DNA of 9,255 bases from an uncultured Ruminococcus sp. (GTDB lineage Bacteria; Bacillota; Clostridia; Oscillospirales; Acutalibacteraceae). Each line of letters starts with the position of its first letter. The stretch's first letter is position 1. Below are positions 1 through 5,893 of this stretch, in pieces. A program made the translations under genes and the position numbers. The notes under the pieces are model-generated. The model did no database searches. It worked only from the letters and a program-made list of their open reading frames with translations, and had not been told where the DNA came from. The stretch lies in assembly GCA_902766305.1 (NCBI GenBank), contig CACXDE010000090.1, positions 1-9,255 of the forward strand. Reading direction: 5' to 3'.

Positions 1-121
1 ATGCCCATTCAAGTCTTGCGCCCCATCCTCTGTACAGCCAGCTGCCTGCACCTGCGATCTTTGCGCCCCTCTGATAGTCTATAAGACCGAGACCCTCGCA
101 CAGCTCGACATGATTTTTCAT
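1..121 (-). repeat. Second, diverged copy of an internal serS segment
   Basis: Bases 1-121 align without gaps to 272-392 (offset 271) with about 11 mismatches. Read on the minus strand in its own frame it gives [20 protein letters not shown] and continues through [11 protein letters not shown], the same stretch of SerRS as residues 137-177 of the main reading frame. Nearly all differences are silent; the clear replacements are Asp to Gly and Arg to Leu. The offset is not a multiple of three, so the main serS frame is broken at the join (about 122-129). The copy therefore behaves like part of a different functional serS allele, not like decayed DNA. It runs off the window edge. Confidence 0.85.
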
Positions 122-800
122 CGCTGCTTGTGGGGTTCTGTATCCAGTAAACCTCGTCTCTGAATTTCGGGAACTGACCGGCAACATATCCGCACTGATA
201 ACCAAGCATATGCGGCGGAAGTATAAACTCAAAGCCATCTTTGATATGTTCATTGATAAAGAAGTTAAGAAGCGCCCATTCACGTCTTGCACCCCAGCCT
301 CTGTACAGCCAGCTGCCTGCACCTGCGATCTTTGCGCCTCTCTGATAGTCGATAAGACCAAGATCCTCGCACAGCTCAACATGATTCTTCATCTTGAAAT
401 CAAACTGCGGTTTCTCTCCGAAATAACGTACAGGCTCGTTCTGTTCCTTGCCTCCTGCTGCAACATCATCATCCGGAAGGTTCGGAAGCGAAAGAAGAAG
501 CTCCTTCTGCTTTTCCTCCAGCTCAGCTACCTTTGCGTCGCCCTCCTTGATCTGCGCAACAAGCTCCTTCATCTTTGCCATGATTTCGCTTGCATCACCG
601 CCTGCCTTTTTTATCTGCGGTATCTGCTTGCTTGCGGCATTCTGTTCAGCCTTCATTGATTCGACCTTGCCGAGCTGCGCGCGTTTCTCAGCGTCAACCT
701 TTATTATCTCGTCAACAATGCTGTCAAGATCCATTTCTCTTTTCTTGATCTTAGCCTTTACTACATCTGGATTCTCTCTGATAAGCTTAATGTCTATCAT
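9..800 (-). CDS. serS: Seryl-tRNA synthetase, N-terminal part, frame broken near base 125
   Basis: Charges tRNA-Ser with serine (class II aminoacyl-tRNA synthetase, cytoplasmic). Residues 1-20 are the usual SerRS start ([18 protein letters not shown]). Residues about 25-105 are the charged helical coiled-coil arm that binds the tRNA long variable arm. The catalytic core begins at about 135, with the motif 1 region at about 163-197 ([17 protein letters not shown], then FILPPHML). The start at 800 has AGGAG nine bases upstream and lies 33 bp behind the preceding gene, so co-transcription is likely. True homology runs to about residue 224 (VYWIQNPT). The remaining residues to the stop at 9-11 are an out-of-frame reading of a second copy of residues 137-177. 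The family is about 420-430 residues, so motifs 2 and 3 are not present here. The identity is near certain; whether the break is biological or an assembly error is open. Confidence 0.93.
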   Translation of the reverse strand: MIDIKLIRENPDVVKAKIKKREMDLDSIVDEIIKVDAEKRAQLGKVESMKAEQNAASKQIPQIKKAGGDASEIMAKMKELVAQIKEGDAKVAELEEKQKELLLSLPNLPDDDVAAGGKEQNEPVRYFGEKPQFDFKMKNHVELCEDLGLIDYQRGAKIAGAGSWLYRGWGARREWALLNFFINEHIKDGFEFILPPHMLGYQCGYVAGQFPKFRDEVYWIQNPTSSDEKSCRAVRGSRSYRLSEGRKDRRCRQLAVQRMGRKT

Positions 801-833
801 TTCTTATTACTCCTTTTAAAAATTGTTTTATAT

Positions 834-1688
834 TCATCCTACCATATTGGCGGACTGTATACCTTCATCAAATGTACCGTACACTTCGATACTGTGTCCC
901 CAGAACATATCATCGTCACTGTAATATACGGTATAACTGCCCTCTGCGTCAACAGATATTTCGCAAAGCTCTATACGCCGTGCAAAATCTGCTTCGGTTA
1001 TTTCCTGCATTTCCTCATCATCTTCAAGGGAATCTTCAAGCCAGTCATTTGCAAGCTCCGTAAGAGCTTCAGCAGAAAATTCACGCATATCCTTATCACG
1101 GATATCAAGCTCTGAAATAAACCTCTTCATGTTTTCATGAGCTGTTTTCCATGTTTCCTGATCGTCCTTATCAACCTCTAAATACAGAACAACCTTTTCT
1201 CCGTCTTTCTGAATACTGCCCTCAAACATTTCAAGGTCTTTATCAAGAGTAAACTCCCCAAGTTCATCATCATCTATAGTAACTATTTTTCTGTATTCAT
1301 TCAGAACCGATTCAAGTCTTTCATCGGCTGTTTTTTCTTCAAGCACCTTTACAAGACTAAGCATATTGTTATATTGATTTCTTGGCTTTGCTTTTGATTT
1401 TCTTGCAAGTATTCTGTAAATAGTACCTTTTTTGAACCGCTCAAAAAATGCTCCCGTTTTAAGTTCTTCCTCTGTTGTCTCCCAAACGATTTTTCCTTCC
1501 ATGGGATCAAAAGAGTCTGACTTAACATCAATTGAAGCTAAAATACTCATCTGTGCAGTATTTCCGACAGCCGCACCGCTGTAATCGTTCGTGACTACAA
1601 TATATTCACGTACTTCATCTTCAAACATATTATTCTTTGCATCCGGAAGCTTTTCAGGTACATAGTTTTCTTCATCGTAGAAACCCAA
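834..1688 (-). CDS. Acidic hypothetical protein with DUF2262-like C-terminal domain
   Basis: Function unknown. The protein has no signal peptide or membrane segment, is rich in Asp and Glu, and is probably cytoplasmic. From about residue 143 (LGEFTLD) to the end it resembles the DUF2262 family: a short beta-rich block, a Trp-containing helix, then a closing FWGHSIEVYGTFDEG block at about 262-276, typical of that family's end. That call rests on memory of the family pattern. The N-terminal 130 residues (VREYIVVTNDY, then GTIYRILARKSK) look like a separate beta-rich domain I cannot name. I chose TTG at 1688 because AAGGGAGG lies eight bases upstream. An in-frame ATG at 1721 would add 11 residues but has only AAAGG directly abutting it. 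The gene lies between parB and serS, where Clostridia often carry an unrelated small gene, and is 33 bp from serS. Confidence 0.8.
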   Translation of the reverse strand: MGFYDEENYVPEKLPDAKNNMFEDEVREYIVVTNDYSGAAVGNTAQMSILASIDVKSDSFDPMEGKIVWETTEEELKTGAFFERFKKGTIYRILARKSKAKPRNQYNNMLSLVKVLEEKTADERLESVLNEYRKIVTIDDDELGEFTLDKDLEMFEGSIQKDGEKVVLYLEVDKDDQETWKTAHENMKRFISELDIRDKDMREFSAEALTELANDWLEDSLEDDEEMQEITEADFARRIELCEISVDAEGSYTVYYSDDDMFWGHSIEVYGTFDEGIQSANMVG

Positions 1689-1696
1689 TATTTTAT

Positions 1697-1704
1697 CCTC
1701 CCTT
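1697..1704 (-). promoter_or_regulatory. Shine-Dalgarno site favouring the TTG start at 1688
   Basis: On the minus strand AAGGGAGG is followed by eight bases and then TTG. This is the only strong ribosome binding site near the 5' end of the DUF2262-like gene. It lies inside the coding sequence if the upstream ATG at 1721 is used. Confidence 0.6.
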
Positions 1705-1734
1705 GTTTTATTATTATTCATCCTTTAACCGATT

Positions 1735-1901
1735 GATACATTGGGGCTGCCGCCCCAAACCCTGCCCGGGCTTCTCGCCCGGATCTCGGCAGGGAACAAG
1801 TTCCCTGCACCCGTTTACTGTATACTGTTTCATAAATAATAACATTAAAAGTTTTTGGAAAGGGGTTTCCCCCAAGAAAATCCGCGAAAAGTAAAACTTT
1901 T
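1735..1901. repeat. Hairpin-rich extragenic repeat element behind parB
   Basis: The stretch contains a chain of inverted repeats. TTGGGGC/GCCCCAA lies at 1741-1747/1752-1758. CCCTGCC/GGCAGGG at 1760-1766/1788-1794 encloses CCGGGC/GCCCGG at 1766-1771/1777-1782. GCAGGGAAC/GTTCCCTGC lies at 1789-1797/1800-1808. An outer pair AAAAGTTTT/AAAACTTTT at 1847-1855/1893-1901 surrounds GGAAAGGGGTTTCC. The left half is far richer in G and C than the surrounding DNA. The style (GGGGCTGCCGCCCC blocks next to GTTTTTGGAAAGGGG) is what I associate with dispersed intergenic elements of Ruminococcus and related Clostridia. It starts at the parB stop codon and could also act as its terminator. No coding sequence is supported here. 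Confidence 0.65.
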
Positions 1902-2762
1902 TTAGTTACTGTCAAAATACTTTGCAAGCTCTCCAAGATCTTCTTCGCTGTAAAATTCAATTTCAAGTATTCCGCTTGTACCGTCCTTTGAATTTCTTAC
2001 CTTTACCTTGCGGCTGAGATGTTCATTAAGTGCAAGCTCCACTTCATCATAAAATGAATTTCTGCTGTGAATCGGTGATGATGCTTTTTTCTTTTCCTGC
2101 TTTGCATTTTTAGCAAACTTTTCGATGTCCCTTACAGTCAGATCATTTTTTACTATAAGTCCTGCTGTTTCTATAAGCTGCTTTTCATCTTCAAACGCAA
2201 GCAAAGCTCTTGCGTGTCCGGATGATATAACACCGTTTTTAACCATCTCCAGAACTTCATCCGGAAGCTTAAGAAGTCTCAGAGCATTTGTTATAACAGG
2301 TCTGCTCTTCCCTACTGACTTTGATATCTCGTCCTGTGTAAGTCCGTATTCCTCAGAAAGAGTTCTATAACCCAGTGCTTCTTCAACAGGATTCAGATTT
2401 TCCCTTTGCAGATTTTCTATCATAGAAATCTGCATCATCTCCGAATCGTTCATCTCACGGATAACTACAGGAATATCCGTAACACCTGCCATACGTGCTG
2501 CGCGCCATCTTCTTTCTCCGGCAACAAGCTGATATCCTCCGTCCGGCAGAGGACGTACAAGAAGCGGCTGTAATATTCCGTGCTGTGCTATTGAATCGGC
2601 AAGCTCTCTGAGCGCCTCTTCGTCAAAATCATGTCTTGGCTGATCCCGGTTAGGCTCAATTTCACTGATATTAAGCGTAACCGCTCCGCCTGCATCTTCT
2701 GTTTCATTTTCCATGAAAATAAGATCAAGACCCTTGCCAAGTCCTCCTCTTTTTGCCGCCAT
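1902..2762 (-). CDS. parB: Chromosome partition protein ParB (Spo0J)
   Basis: CTP-dependent DNA clamp that loads at parS and drives origin segregation together with ParA. The N-terminus carries the GLGKGLDLIF segment of the type that contacts ParA. The CTP-binding domain shows QPR at 41-43, GERRWRA at 82-88 and ENLQR at 116-120. The helix-turn-helix domain follows at about 130-185, and a C-terminal dimerisation domain ends in DLGELAKYFDS. At the four positions known to separate ParB from Noc DNA specificity it has R153, A159, K164 and G181; Arg and Gly at the first and last fit parS binding. Its 286 residues are normal for the family. AAAGGAGG lies about seven bases before the ATG. The start is 14 bp after the parA stop, so the two genes form one operon. 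Confidence 0.97.
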   Translation of the reverse strand: MAAKRGGLGKGLDLIFMENETEDAGGAVTLNISEIEPNRDQPRHDFDEEALRELADSIAQHGILQPLLVRPLPDGGYQLVAGERRWRAARMAGVTDIPVVIREMNDSEMMQISMIENLQRENLNPVEEALGYRTLSEEYGLTQDEISKSVGKSRPVITNALRLLKLPDEVLEMVKNGVISSGHARALLAFEDEKQLIETAGLIVKNDLTVRDIEKFAKNAKQEKKKASSPIHSRNSFYDEVELALNEHLSRKVKVRNSKDGTSGILEIEFYSEEDLGELAKYFDSN

Positions 2763-2776
2763 TTTTTTCCTCCTTT

Positions 2777-3541
2777 TTAATCATTATGGTCCACAAGGTA
2801 TTCCGCAAGTTCCATATATGCAACACTGCCCTTGCTGCTTTTGTCAAAGTACATTATCGGCATACCAAAGCTCGGCGCTTCTGAAAGTCTTACTCCTCTT
2901 GGTATAACGACCGGAAATACTTTTCTTGGAAAGAACTTCTTTACCTCCTGAACAACCTGCTGCGTCAGGTTAAGTCTTCCGTCATACATTGTAAGAAGTA
3001 CACCCTCTATATCAAGGAAACTGTTGAATCTTCTTTTTACTATCCTTATGCTGTTCATAAGCTGTGAAAGTCCTTCAAGCGCATAATACTCCGGCTGTAT
3101 CGGTACAAGTATCGTATTAGCCGCACAGAGTGCATTTGTAGTTATAAGACCCAATGACGGCGGACAGTCAATAAAAATAAAATCATAATCCGGTTTCACA
3201 AGTGCAAGAGCATTTTTCAGCCTTGACTCTCTTTTTTCTATATCTGCAAGCTGGATATCAGCTGCGGCAAGCTCTATGCTTGAAGGTATGATATCAAGGT
3301 TCTCATACTCTGTTTTAAGAATCGCCTCACTTGCCTTAACTCCCTCAATAAGTATATCATATGATGAATGCTTTATCTGTCTTTTATCTACACCTACACC
3401 GCTTGTTGCATTTCCCTGAGGGTCAACATCTACTAAAAGACATTTCTTTCCTTTTTTTCCTATGCCTGCACTTACATTCACAGCAGTAGTCGTTTTGCCG
3501 ACTCCGCCTTTCTGATTTGTTACTGCAATTATTTTTCCCAT
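2777..3541 (-). CDS. parA: Chromosome partition ATPase ParA (Soj)
   Basis: Deviant Walker-A ATPase that binds DNA as an ATP dimer and is stimulated by ParB. In Firmicutes it also modulates DnaA. KGGVGKTT at residues 11-18 is the deviant Walker A (signature Lys11, catalytic Lys16). LLVDVDPQGN at about 35-44 is Walker A', and FIFIDCPPSLG at about 120 is Walker B. The 254 residues match the usual Soj size of about 253. I chose the ATG at 3541: GGAGG sits seven bases upstream, whereas the in-frame ATG at 3547 is only one base from it. It is first in the parAB operon and is preceded by two parS sites and its own promoter. Confidence 0.97.
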   Translation of the reverse strand: MGKIIAVTNQKGGVGKTTTAVNVSAGIGKKGKKCLLVDVDPQGNATSGVGVDKRQIKHSSYDILIEGVKASEAILKTEYENLDIIPSSIELAAADIQLADIEKRESRLKNALALVKPDYDFIFIDCPPSLGLITTNALCAANTILVPIQPEYYALEGLSQLMNSIRIVKRRFNSFLDIEGVLLTMYDGRLNLTQQVVQEVKKFFPRKVFPVVIPRGVRLSEAPSFGMPIMYFDKSSKGSVAYMELAEYLVDHND

Positions 3542-3589
3542 TATCATTCCTCCGATTTTGAGGTTTTCTTATCCTTTTTTATAATCAAA

Positions 3590-3605
3590 TGTTTCACGTG
3601 AAACA
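3590..3605. promoter_or_regulatory. parS: parS site, perfect consensus
   Basis: TGTTTCACGTGAAACA is the exact 16-bp palindromic parS of Firmicutes. It lies 48 bp upstream of the parA start, inside the predicted leader, and is the loading site for the ParB encoded in the same operon. Confidence 0.96.
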
Positions 3606-3626
3606 TCAGTCAGAACCGCCCAAAAA

Positions 3627-3642
3627 TGTTTCACATGAAACA
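3627..3642. promoter_or_regulatory. parS: parS site with one mismatch
   Basis: TGTTTCACATGAAACA differs from the parS consensus only at one central base, which breaks the CACGTG core. It is 21 bp from the perfect site (centres 37 bp apart) and lies just downstream of the predicted parA -10 box. Confidence 0.9.
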
Positions 3643-3654
3643 TTCAGCGTCCGG

Positions 3655-3665
3655 ATTATATTATA
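3655..3665 (-). promoter_or_regulatory. Probable parAB promoter, extended -10
   Basis: The minus strand reads TTGGTATAATATAATCC: a perfect TATAAT (3665-3660) preceded by TG-N, i.e. an extended -10, with a second overlapping TATAAT at 3660-3655. No good -35 is seen 17 bp upstream, but the DNA there (about 3670-3717) is almost pure A and T. Transcription would start near 3650, placing both parS sites within the 5' leader. Confidence 0.65.
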
Positions 3666-3732
3666 CCAAATTTTAAATAATAATTAAATAGTATTTTTAA
3701 CTTTTTCTAAAAAAAGATTGACGTCAAAAGCC

Positions 3733-3764
3733 GACAGCCGGAGCAGTTCAATGCTCCGGCTGTC
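3733..3764 (-). terminator. Intrinsic terminator of the Noc-like gene
   Basis: GACAGCCGGAGCA and TGCTCCGGCTGTC form a perfect 13-bp GC-rich stem with a six-base loop. It lies about 30 bp behind the stop codon at 3796. On the minus strand it is followed by GGCTTTTGACG, a rather short T run. It separates the noc unit from parAB. Confidence 0.8.
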
Positions 3765-3795
3765 TGTATGTTTTGGAATTGGGGTTCTCTTATAT

Positions 3796-4611
3796 TTACG
3801 CTGATTTTTCCTGCTGAGAAGACTGCTTAGGAATACGTATCACATATTCTATCGAATCATCATTTTCTTTCTTTGAAGTGAAAACCTTGATCCCTATAGC
3901 TTCTATTGTATCAGCAGCTTTCCTTATAGTGTTTTCGAGAATCTTTATATCTTTTATAACAAGAGTAGTCTTTTGATTGTTTTCCTTGTTTTCATTCAGA
4001 ACAGAATCTATGTATCTGTCTGTCTGAGTAACATTCATACCTTTTGAAATTACATCGCTTAATATCATCTTGCGTTTTATTATATCTTCAACTCTGAGCA
4101 AATTTCTCGCATGTCTTTCAGTAAGCCTGTACTTTATAATCAGATCCTGCTCCTCAGGAGTAAAGTTCAGCAGATCCAGCTTATCTGATAATTCCGCCTG
4201 ACTTATACCCAGTCTTTTTGAAAGTTCAAAACGTGACAGATCATATGTTTTTATGATATTATCTATACCTTCCGCTGTTTCAAAACAATTCAGACTGCAT
4301 CCGTTTATATTTTCCGTAAGGGAATACACATCCGCCTGATCATCCCTGCACCTCATAATGATACAAGGTACCTTTCTGTTTCCGCACATCACCGCTGCTC
4401 TTAAACGTCTTTCCCCCGAGATAAGCTCATACTCACCAGCGTCAAGTTTTCTTACCATCAAAGGCTGTAAAACTCCGTTTACTCTAATGCTCTGGGCAAG
4501 CATTTTCATTTCCCGGGAGGGAAAAATTTTTCTCGACTGTACACGGCAGCTCTTTATATTTATTATAGGTATGTCGTGTACCCTTCTGTCATTTACGATA
4601 TTGAACAGCAC
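3796..4611 (-). CDS. noc: Noc-like ParB paralogue (nucleoid occlusion family)
   Basis: ParB/Spo0J-family DNA-binding protein at the place of noc between rsmG and parA. In Bacillus, Noc binds NBS sites, spreads with CTP and blocks septation over DNA. Seen here: GERRLRA at residues 66-72, a helix-turn-helix domain at about 125-170, and the four ParB/Noc specificity positions as Q138 (GISQ), K144 (SDKLDLL), N149 and R166 (TERHARN). Q, K and R match Noc; N replaces its usual Lys. The ENxxR nucleotide-binding box reads ENINGCSLN (100-108), so its Arg is lost. I chose the GTG start at 4611, with AGGGAG eight bases upstream. The longer reading frame would begin at a TTG that is itself the -35 box. 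The resulting N-terminus MLFNIV could be a short membrane-contact helix, but that is a guess. At 271 residues it is near normal size. Confidence 0.85.
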   Translation of the reverse strand: MLFNIVNDRRVHDIPIINIKSCRVQSRKIFPSREMKMLAQSIRVNGVLQPLMVRKLDAGEYELISGERRLRAAVMCGNRKVPCIIMRCRDDQADVYSLTENINGCSLNCFETAEGIDNIIKTYDLSRFELSKRLGISQAELSDKLDLLNFTPEEQDLIIKYRLTERHARNLLRVEDIIKRKMILSDVISKGMNVTQTDRYIDSVLNENKENNQKTTLVIKDIKILENTIRKAADTIEAIGIKVFTSKKENDDSIEYVIRIPKQSSQQEKSA

Positions 4612-4638
4612 AGCCGTCACTCCCTTCGTACATTTATA

Positions 4639-4668
4639 ATAACATATCATAAATATATAAATTGTCAA
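4639..4668 (-). promoter_or_regulatory. Probable promoter of the Noc-like gene
   Basis: A perfect -35 TTGACA lies at 4668-4663 on the minus strand. The -10 is weaker: TATGTT (4646-4641) with a 16-bp spacer or TGTTAT (4644-4639) with 18 bp. It lies about 30 bp upstream of the GTG start and gives the gene its own transcription separate from rsmG. Confidence 0.55.
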
Positions 4669-4756
4669 ACCCTGTCAGGTATTTATATTTTAATAGCCTT
4701 TCATATTTTCAACAAAGGGAAGTTTTCCAGTTAAGATTCTTCGTTGCTTTGATAAC

Positions 4757-4798
4757 AGCTGTCAGCTGTCAGTTGTAAGTTGTCAGTTTTCAGTTAAA
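4757..4798 (+). repeat. Short heptanucleotide array, AGTTGTC family, six units
   Basis: Six consecutive 7-bp units read on the plus strand: AGCTGTC twice, then AGTTGTA, AGTTGTC, AGTTTTC and AGTTAAA. The core unit is the complement of the unit of the large array at 5952-6133, so this small array is of the same family in reversed orientation. Confidence 0.8.
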
Positions 4799-4877
4799 CA
4801 TTTACGCAGACACTAAGAATGACACACTGAGCAAGTTCTTGAAAATGACAATAGAAGAAAAAAGTCTGGTACGTCTT

Positions 4878-4898
4878 CATTGAACATTGTACATTGAA
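4878..4898 (+). repeat. Heptanucleotide array, CATTGWA family, three units
   Basis: Three adjacent units: CATTGAA, CATTGTA, CATTGAA. The 7-bp period is the same as in the other arrays of this window, but the unit sequence is different. Confidence 0.6.
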
Positions 4899-4959
4899 TT
4901 GTCCGCTCCTCAGAATGACTGTGCCGGGCAGACTCTCTGTAATAAGAGTTATTTTAAAA

Positions 4960-4997
4960 AAGTTTTCAACATTTACCTCTTAAAAAGTTAAAAACTT
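4960..4997. repeat. Imperfect hairpin of the TTTTCAACA family, copy 1
   Basis: AAGTTTTCAAC (4960-4970) pairs with GTTAAAAACTT (4987-4997) with a single G-T mismatch. It is closely related in sequence to the hairpins at 5085-5130 and 5287-5315, sharing gttttcaacattt, then a cct-containing spacer, then the complementary arm. Confidence 0.55.
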
Positions 4998-5084
4998 AAC
5001 CGTCATATATGTTGATTTATTATAATAAAAAATGGCTTTACCATAGGGCTTTCTAAATCAGATTATTATAAAAAAAGATAAAAG

Positions 5085-5130
5085 AAAAGAGTTTTCAACA
5101 CCTTACTTTTGAAATGTTGAAAACTCTTTT
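5085..5130 (-). terminator. rsmG terminator, hairpin of the TTTTCAACA family, copy 2
   Basis: AAAAGAGTTTTCAACA (5085-5100) and TGTTGAAAACTCTTTT (5115-5130) are perfect 16-bp arms around a 14-base spacer. They lie 34 bp behind the rsmG stop. On the minus strand the stem runs into CTTTTCTTTTATCTTTTTTT, and on the plus strand into TTTTTG, so it could stop transcription from either side. Confidence 0.75.
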
Positions 5131-5164
5131 TGTTTTATATTTATCTATATCCACTGAATCAGAT

Positions 5165-5872
5165 TTATAATGGCGACTTATTGATTTTAACCCCTCTTCT
5201 CGGATATTTTGGCGGCGTTCTGGATATTTTTTTTACTGAAATTATGGTTCGTCTGCTGTTGTCCGGAAGCTCCGTTCTAAAAATGTTTTCAACATTTCCT
5301 CCTAAAATGTTGAAAGCTTTTTCCGAAGAAGCAAGCTCATTTTCTCCATCCGGTCCTTTCATTGAAACAAAGCGTCCCCCGACCTTTACAAACGGGATAC
5401 AGTATTCGCAGAGTGCCGGAAGATTTGCAACAGCTCTGGAAACAGCTATGTCATACTTCTCCCTGTATAACTCATTGCGTCCAAGCTCCTCTGCACGTCC
5501 ATGTACAAGCAAACATTTTAGTCCTAACCTGTCACATACATCCTGAAGAAATATCAGTCTTTTATTCAGACTGTCAAGCAGAGTAATATCAATTTCCGGA
5601 AACATTATTTTCAGCGGGATGCCCGGAAAACCTGCCCCCGTACCTATATCTATTACACTTACTGCTTTGTCAAACTGAACATACTTACATAACGACAGAC
5701 TGTCAATAAAATGCTTGACAGCTATTCCCTCATCATCGGTTATAGCAGTAAGGTTCATTTTTTCGTTCCATTCCTTCAAAAGCTTTGCATAGGCTTCAAA
5801 TTGTTCAAGCTTTGAATCTATTATCGGCAGATCATTTTCATCACACCATTTTTTTACAATACTATCAATCAT
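5165..5872 (-). CDS. rsmG: 16S rRNA (guanine527-N7)-methyltransferase RsmG (GidB)
   Basis: SAM-dependent methyltransferase acting on G527 of 16S rRNA in the 30S subunit; loss is known to give low-level streptomycin resistance. Seen: WNEKMNLTAIT at residues 35-45, HFIDSL at 54-59, the SAM-binding loop DIGTGAGFPG at 75-84, LLDSLNKR at about 100, GRAEELG at about 125, SRAVA at about 147, and the family's basic tail KKISRTPPKYPRRGV. The ATG at 5872 is preceded by AAGGA six bases upstream. The longer open frame upstream only translates a heptanucleotide repeat (LQLITYDLQLIT) and is rejected. Its 235 residues are normal. It sits downstream of mnmG as in most Firmicutes, but 269 bp of repeats separate the two. 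A palindrome at 5287-5315 lies in its coding sequence. Confidence 0.96.
   Translation of the reverse strand: MIDSIVKKWCDENDLPIIDSKLEQFEAYAKLLKEWNEKMNLTAITDDEGIAVKHFIDSLSLCKYVQFDKAVSVIDIGTGAGFPGIPLKIMFPEIDITLLDSLNKRLIFLQDVCDRLGLKCLLVHGRAEELGRNELYREKYDIAVSRAVANLPALCEYCIPFVKVGGRFVSMKGPDGENELASSEKAFNILGGNVENIFRTELPDNSRRTIISVKKISRTPPKYPRRGVKINKSPL
5287..5315. repeat. Hairpin of the TTTTCAACA family inside rsmG, copy 3
   Basis: TTTCAACATTT (5287-5297) and AAATGTTGAAA (5305-5315) are perfect 11-bp arms with a 7-bp spacer. The sequence encodes FNILGGNVEN of RsmG, in frame and without altering the expected protein length. On the minus strand the loop reads TAGGAGG, a Shine-Dalgarno-like sequence that the stem would present in a loop. 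Confidence 0.7.
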
Positions 5873-5893
5873 TGCATTTCCTTTCTTAATAAC

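Larger units (their letters stand above)
4669..5084. other. Non-coding interval between rsmG and the Noc-like gene
   Basis: No reading frame here resembles a protein. It is AT-rich and holds two short heptanucleotide arrays (4757-4798 and 4878-4898) and one TTTTCAACA hairpin (4960-4997). I looked for DnaA boxes (TTATCCACA) and found no convincing cluster, and I see no tRNA or recognisable RNA gene. Confidence 0.6.

Noticed and set aside
210..659. Plus-strand open frames opposite serS, and similar ones opposite rsmG, mnmG, parB and the peptidase
   Set aside because: They are shadows of strongly supported minus-strand genes and have no ribosome sites or recognisable domains.
3542..3547. parA starting at the ATG at 3547
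   Set aside because: It would be only one base from GGAGG; the ATG at 3541 has ideal spacing and gives the standard MGKIIAVTNQKGG start.
4612..4668. Longer Noc-like protein beginning at 4668 with a hydrophobic MTIYIFMICYY segment
   Set aside because: Its TTG start is the first triplet of the TTGACA -35 box, and the GTG at 4611 has AGGGAG at the right distance.
5018..5045. A second terminator-like ATGG...CCAT hairpin followed by T residues on the minus strand
   Set aside because: The stem has only four base pairs, and the much stronger 16-bp hairpin at 5085-5130 already explains termination of rsmG.
4900..5160. A replication origin in the AT-rich interval, suggested by TTTTCAACA motifs and the nearby parAB genes
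   Set aside because: TTTTCAACA differs from the DnaA box at two positions, the copies are arms of hairpins, and no TTATCCACA cluster, dnaA or dnaN is present.
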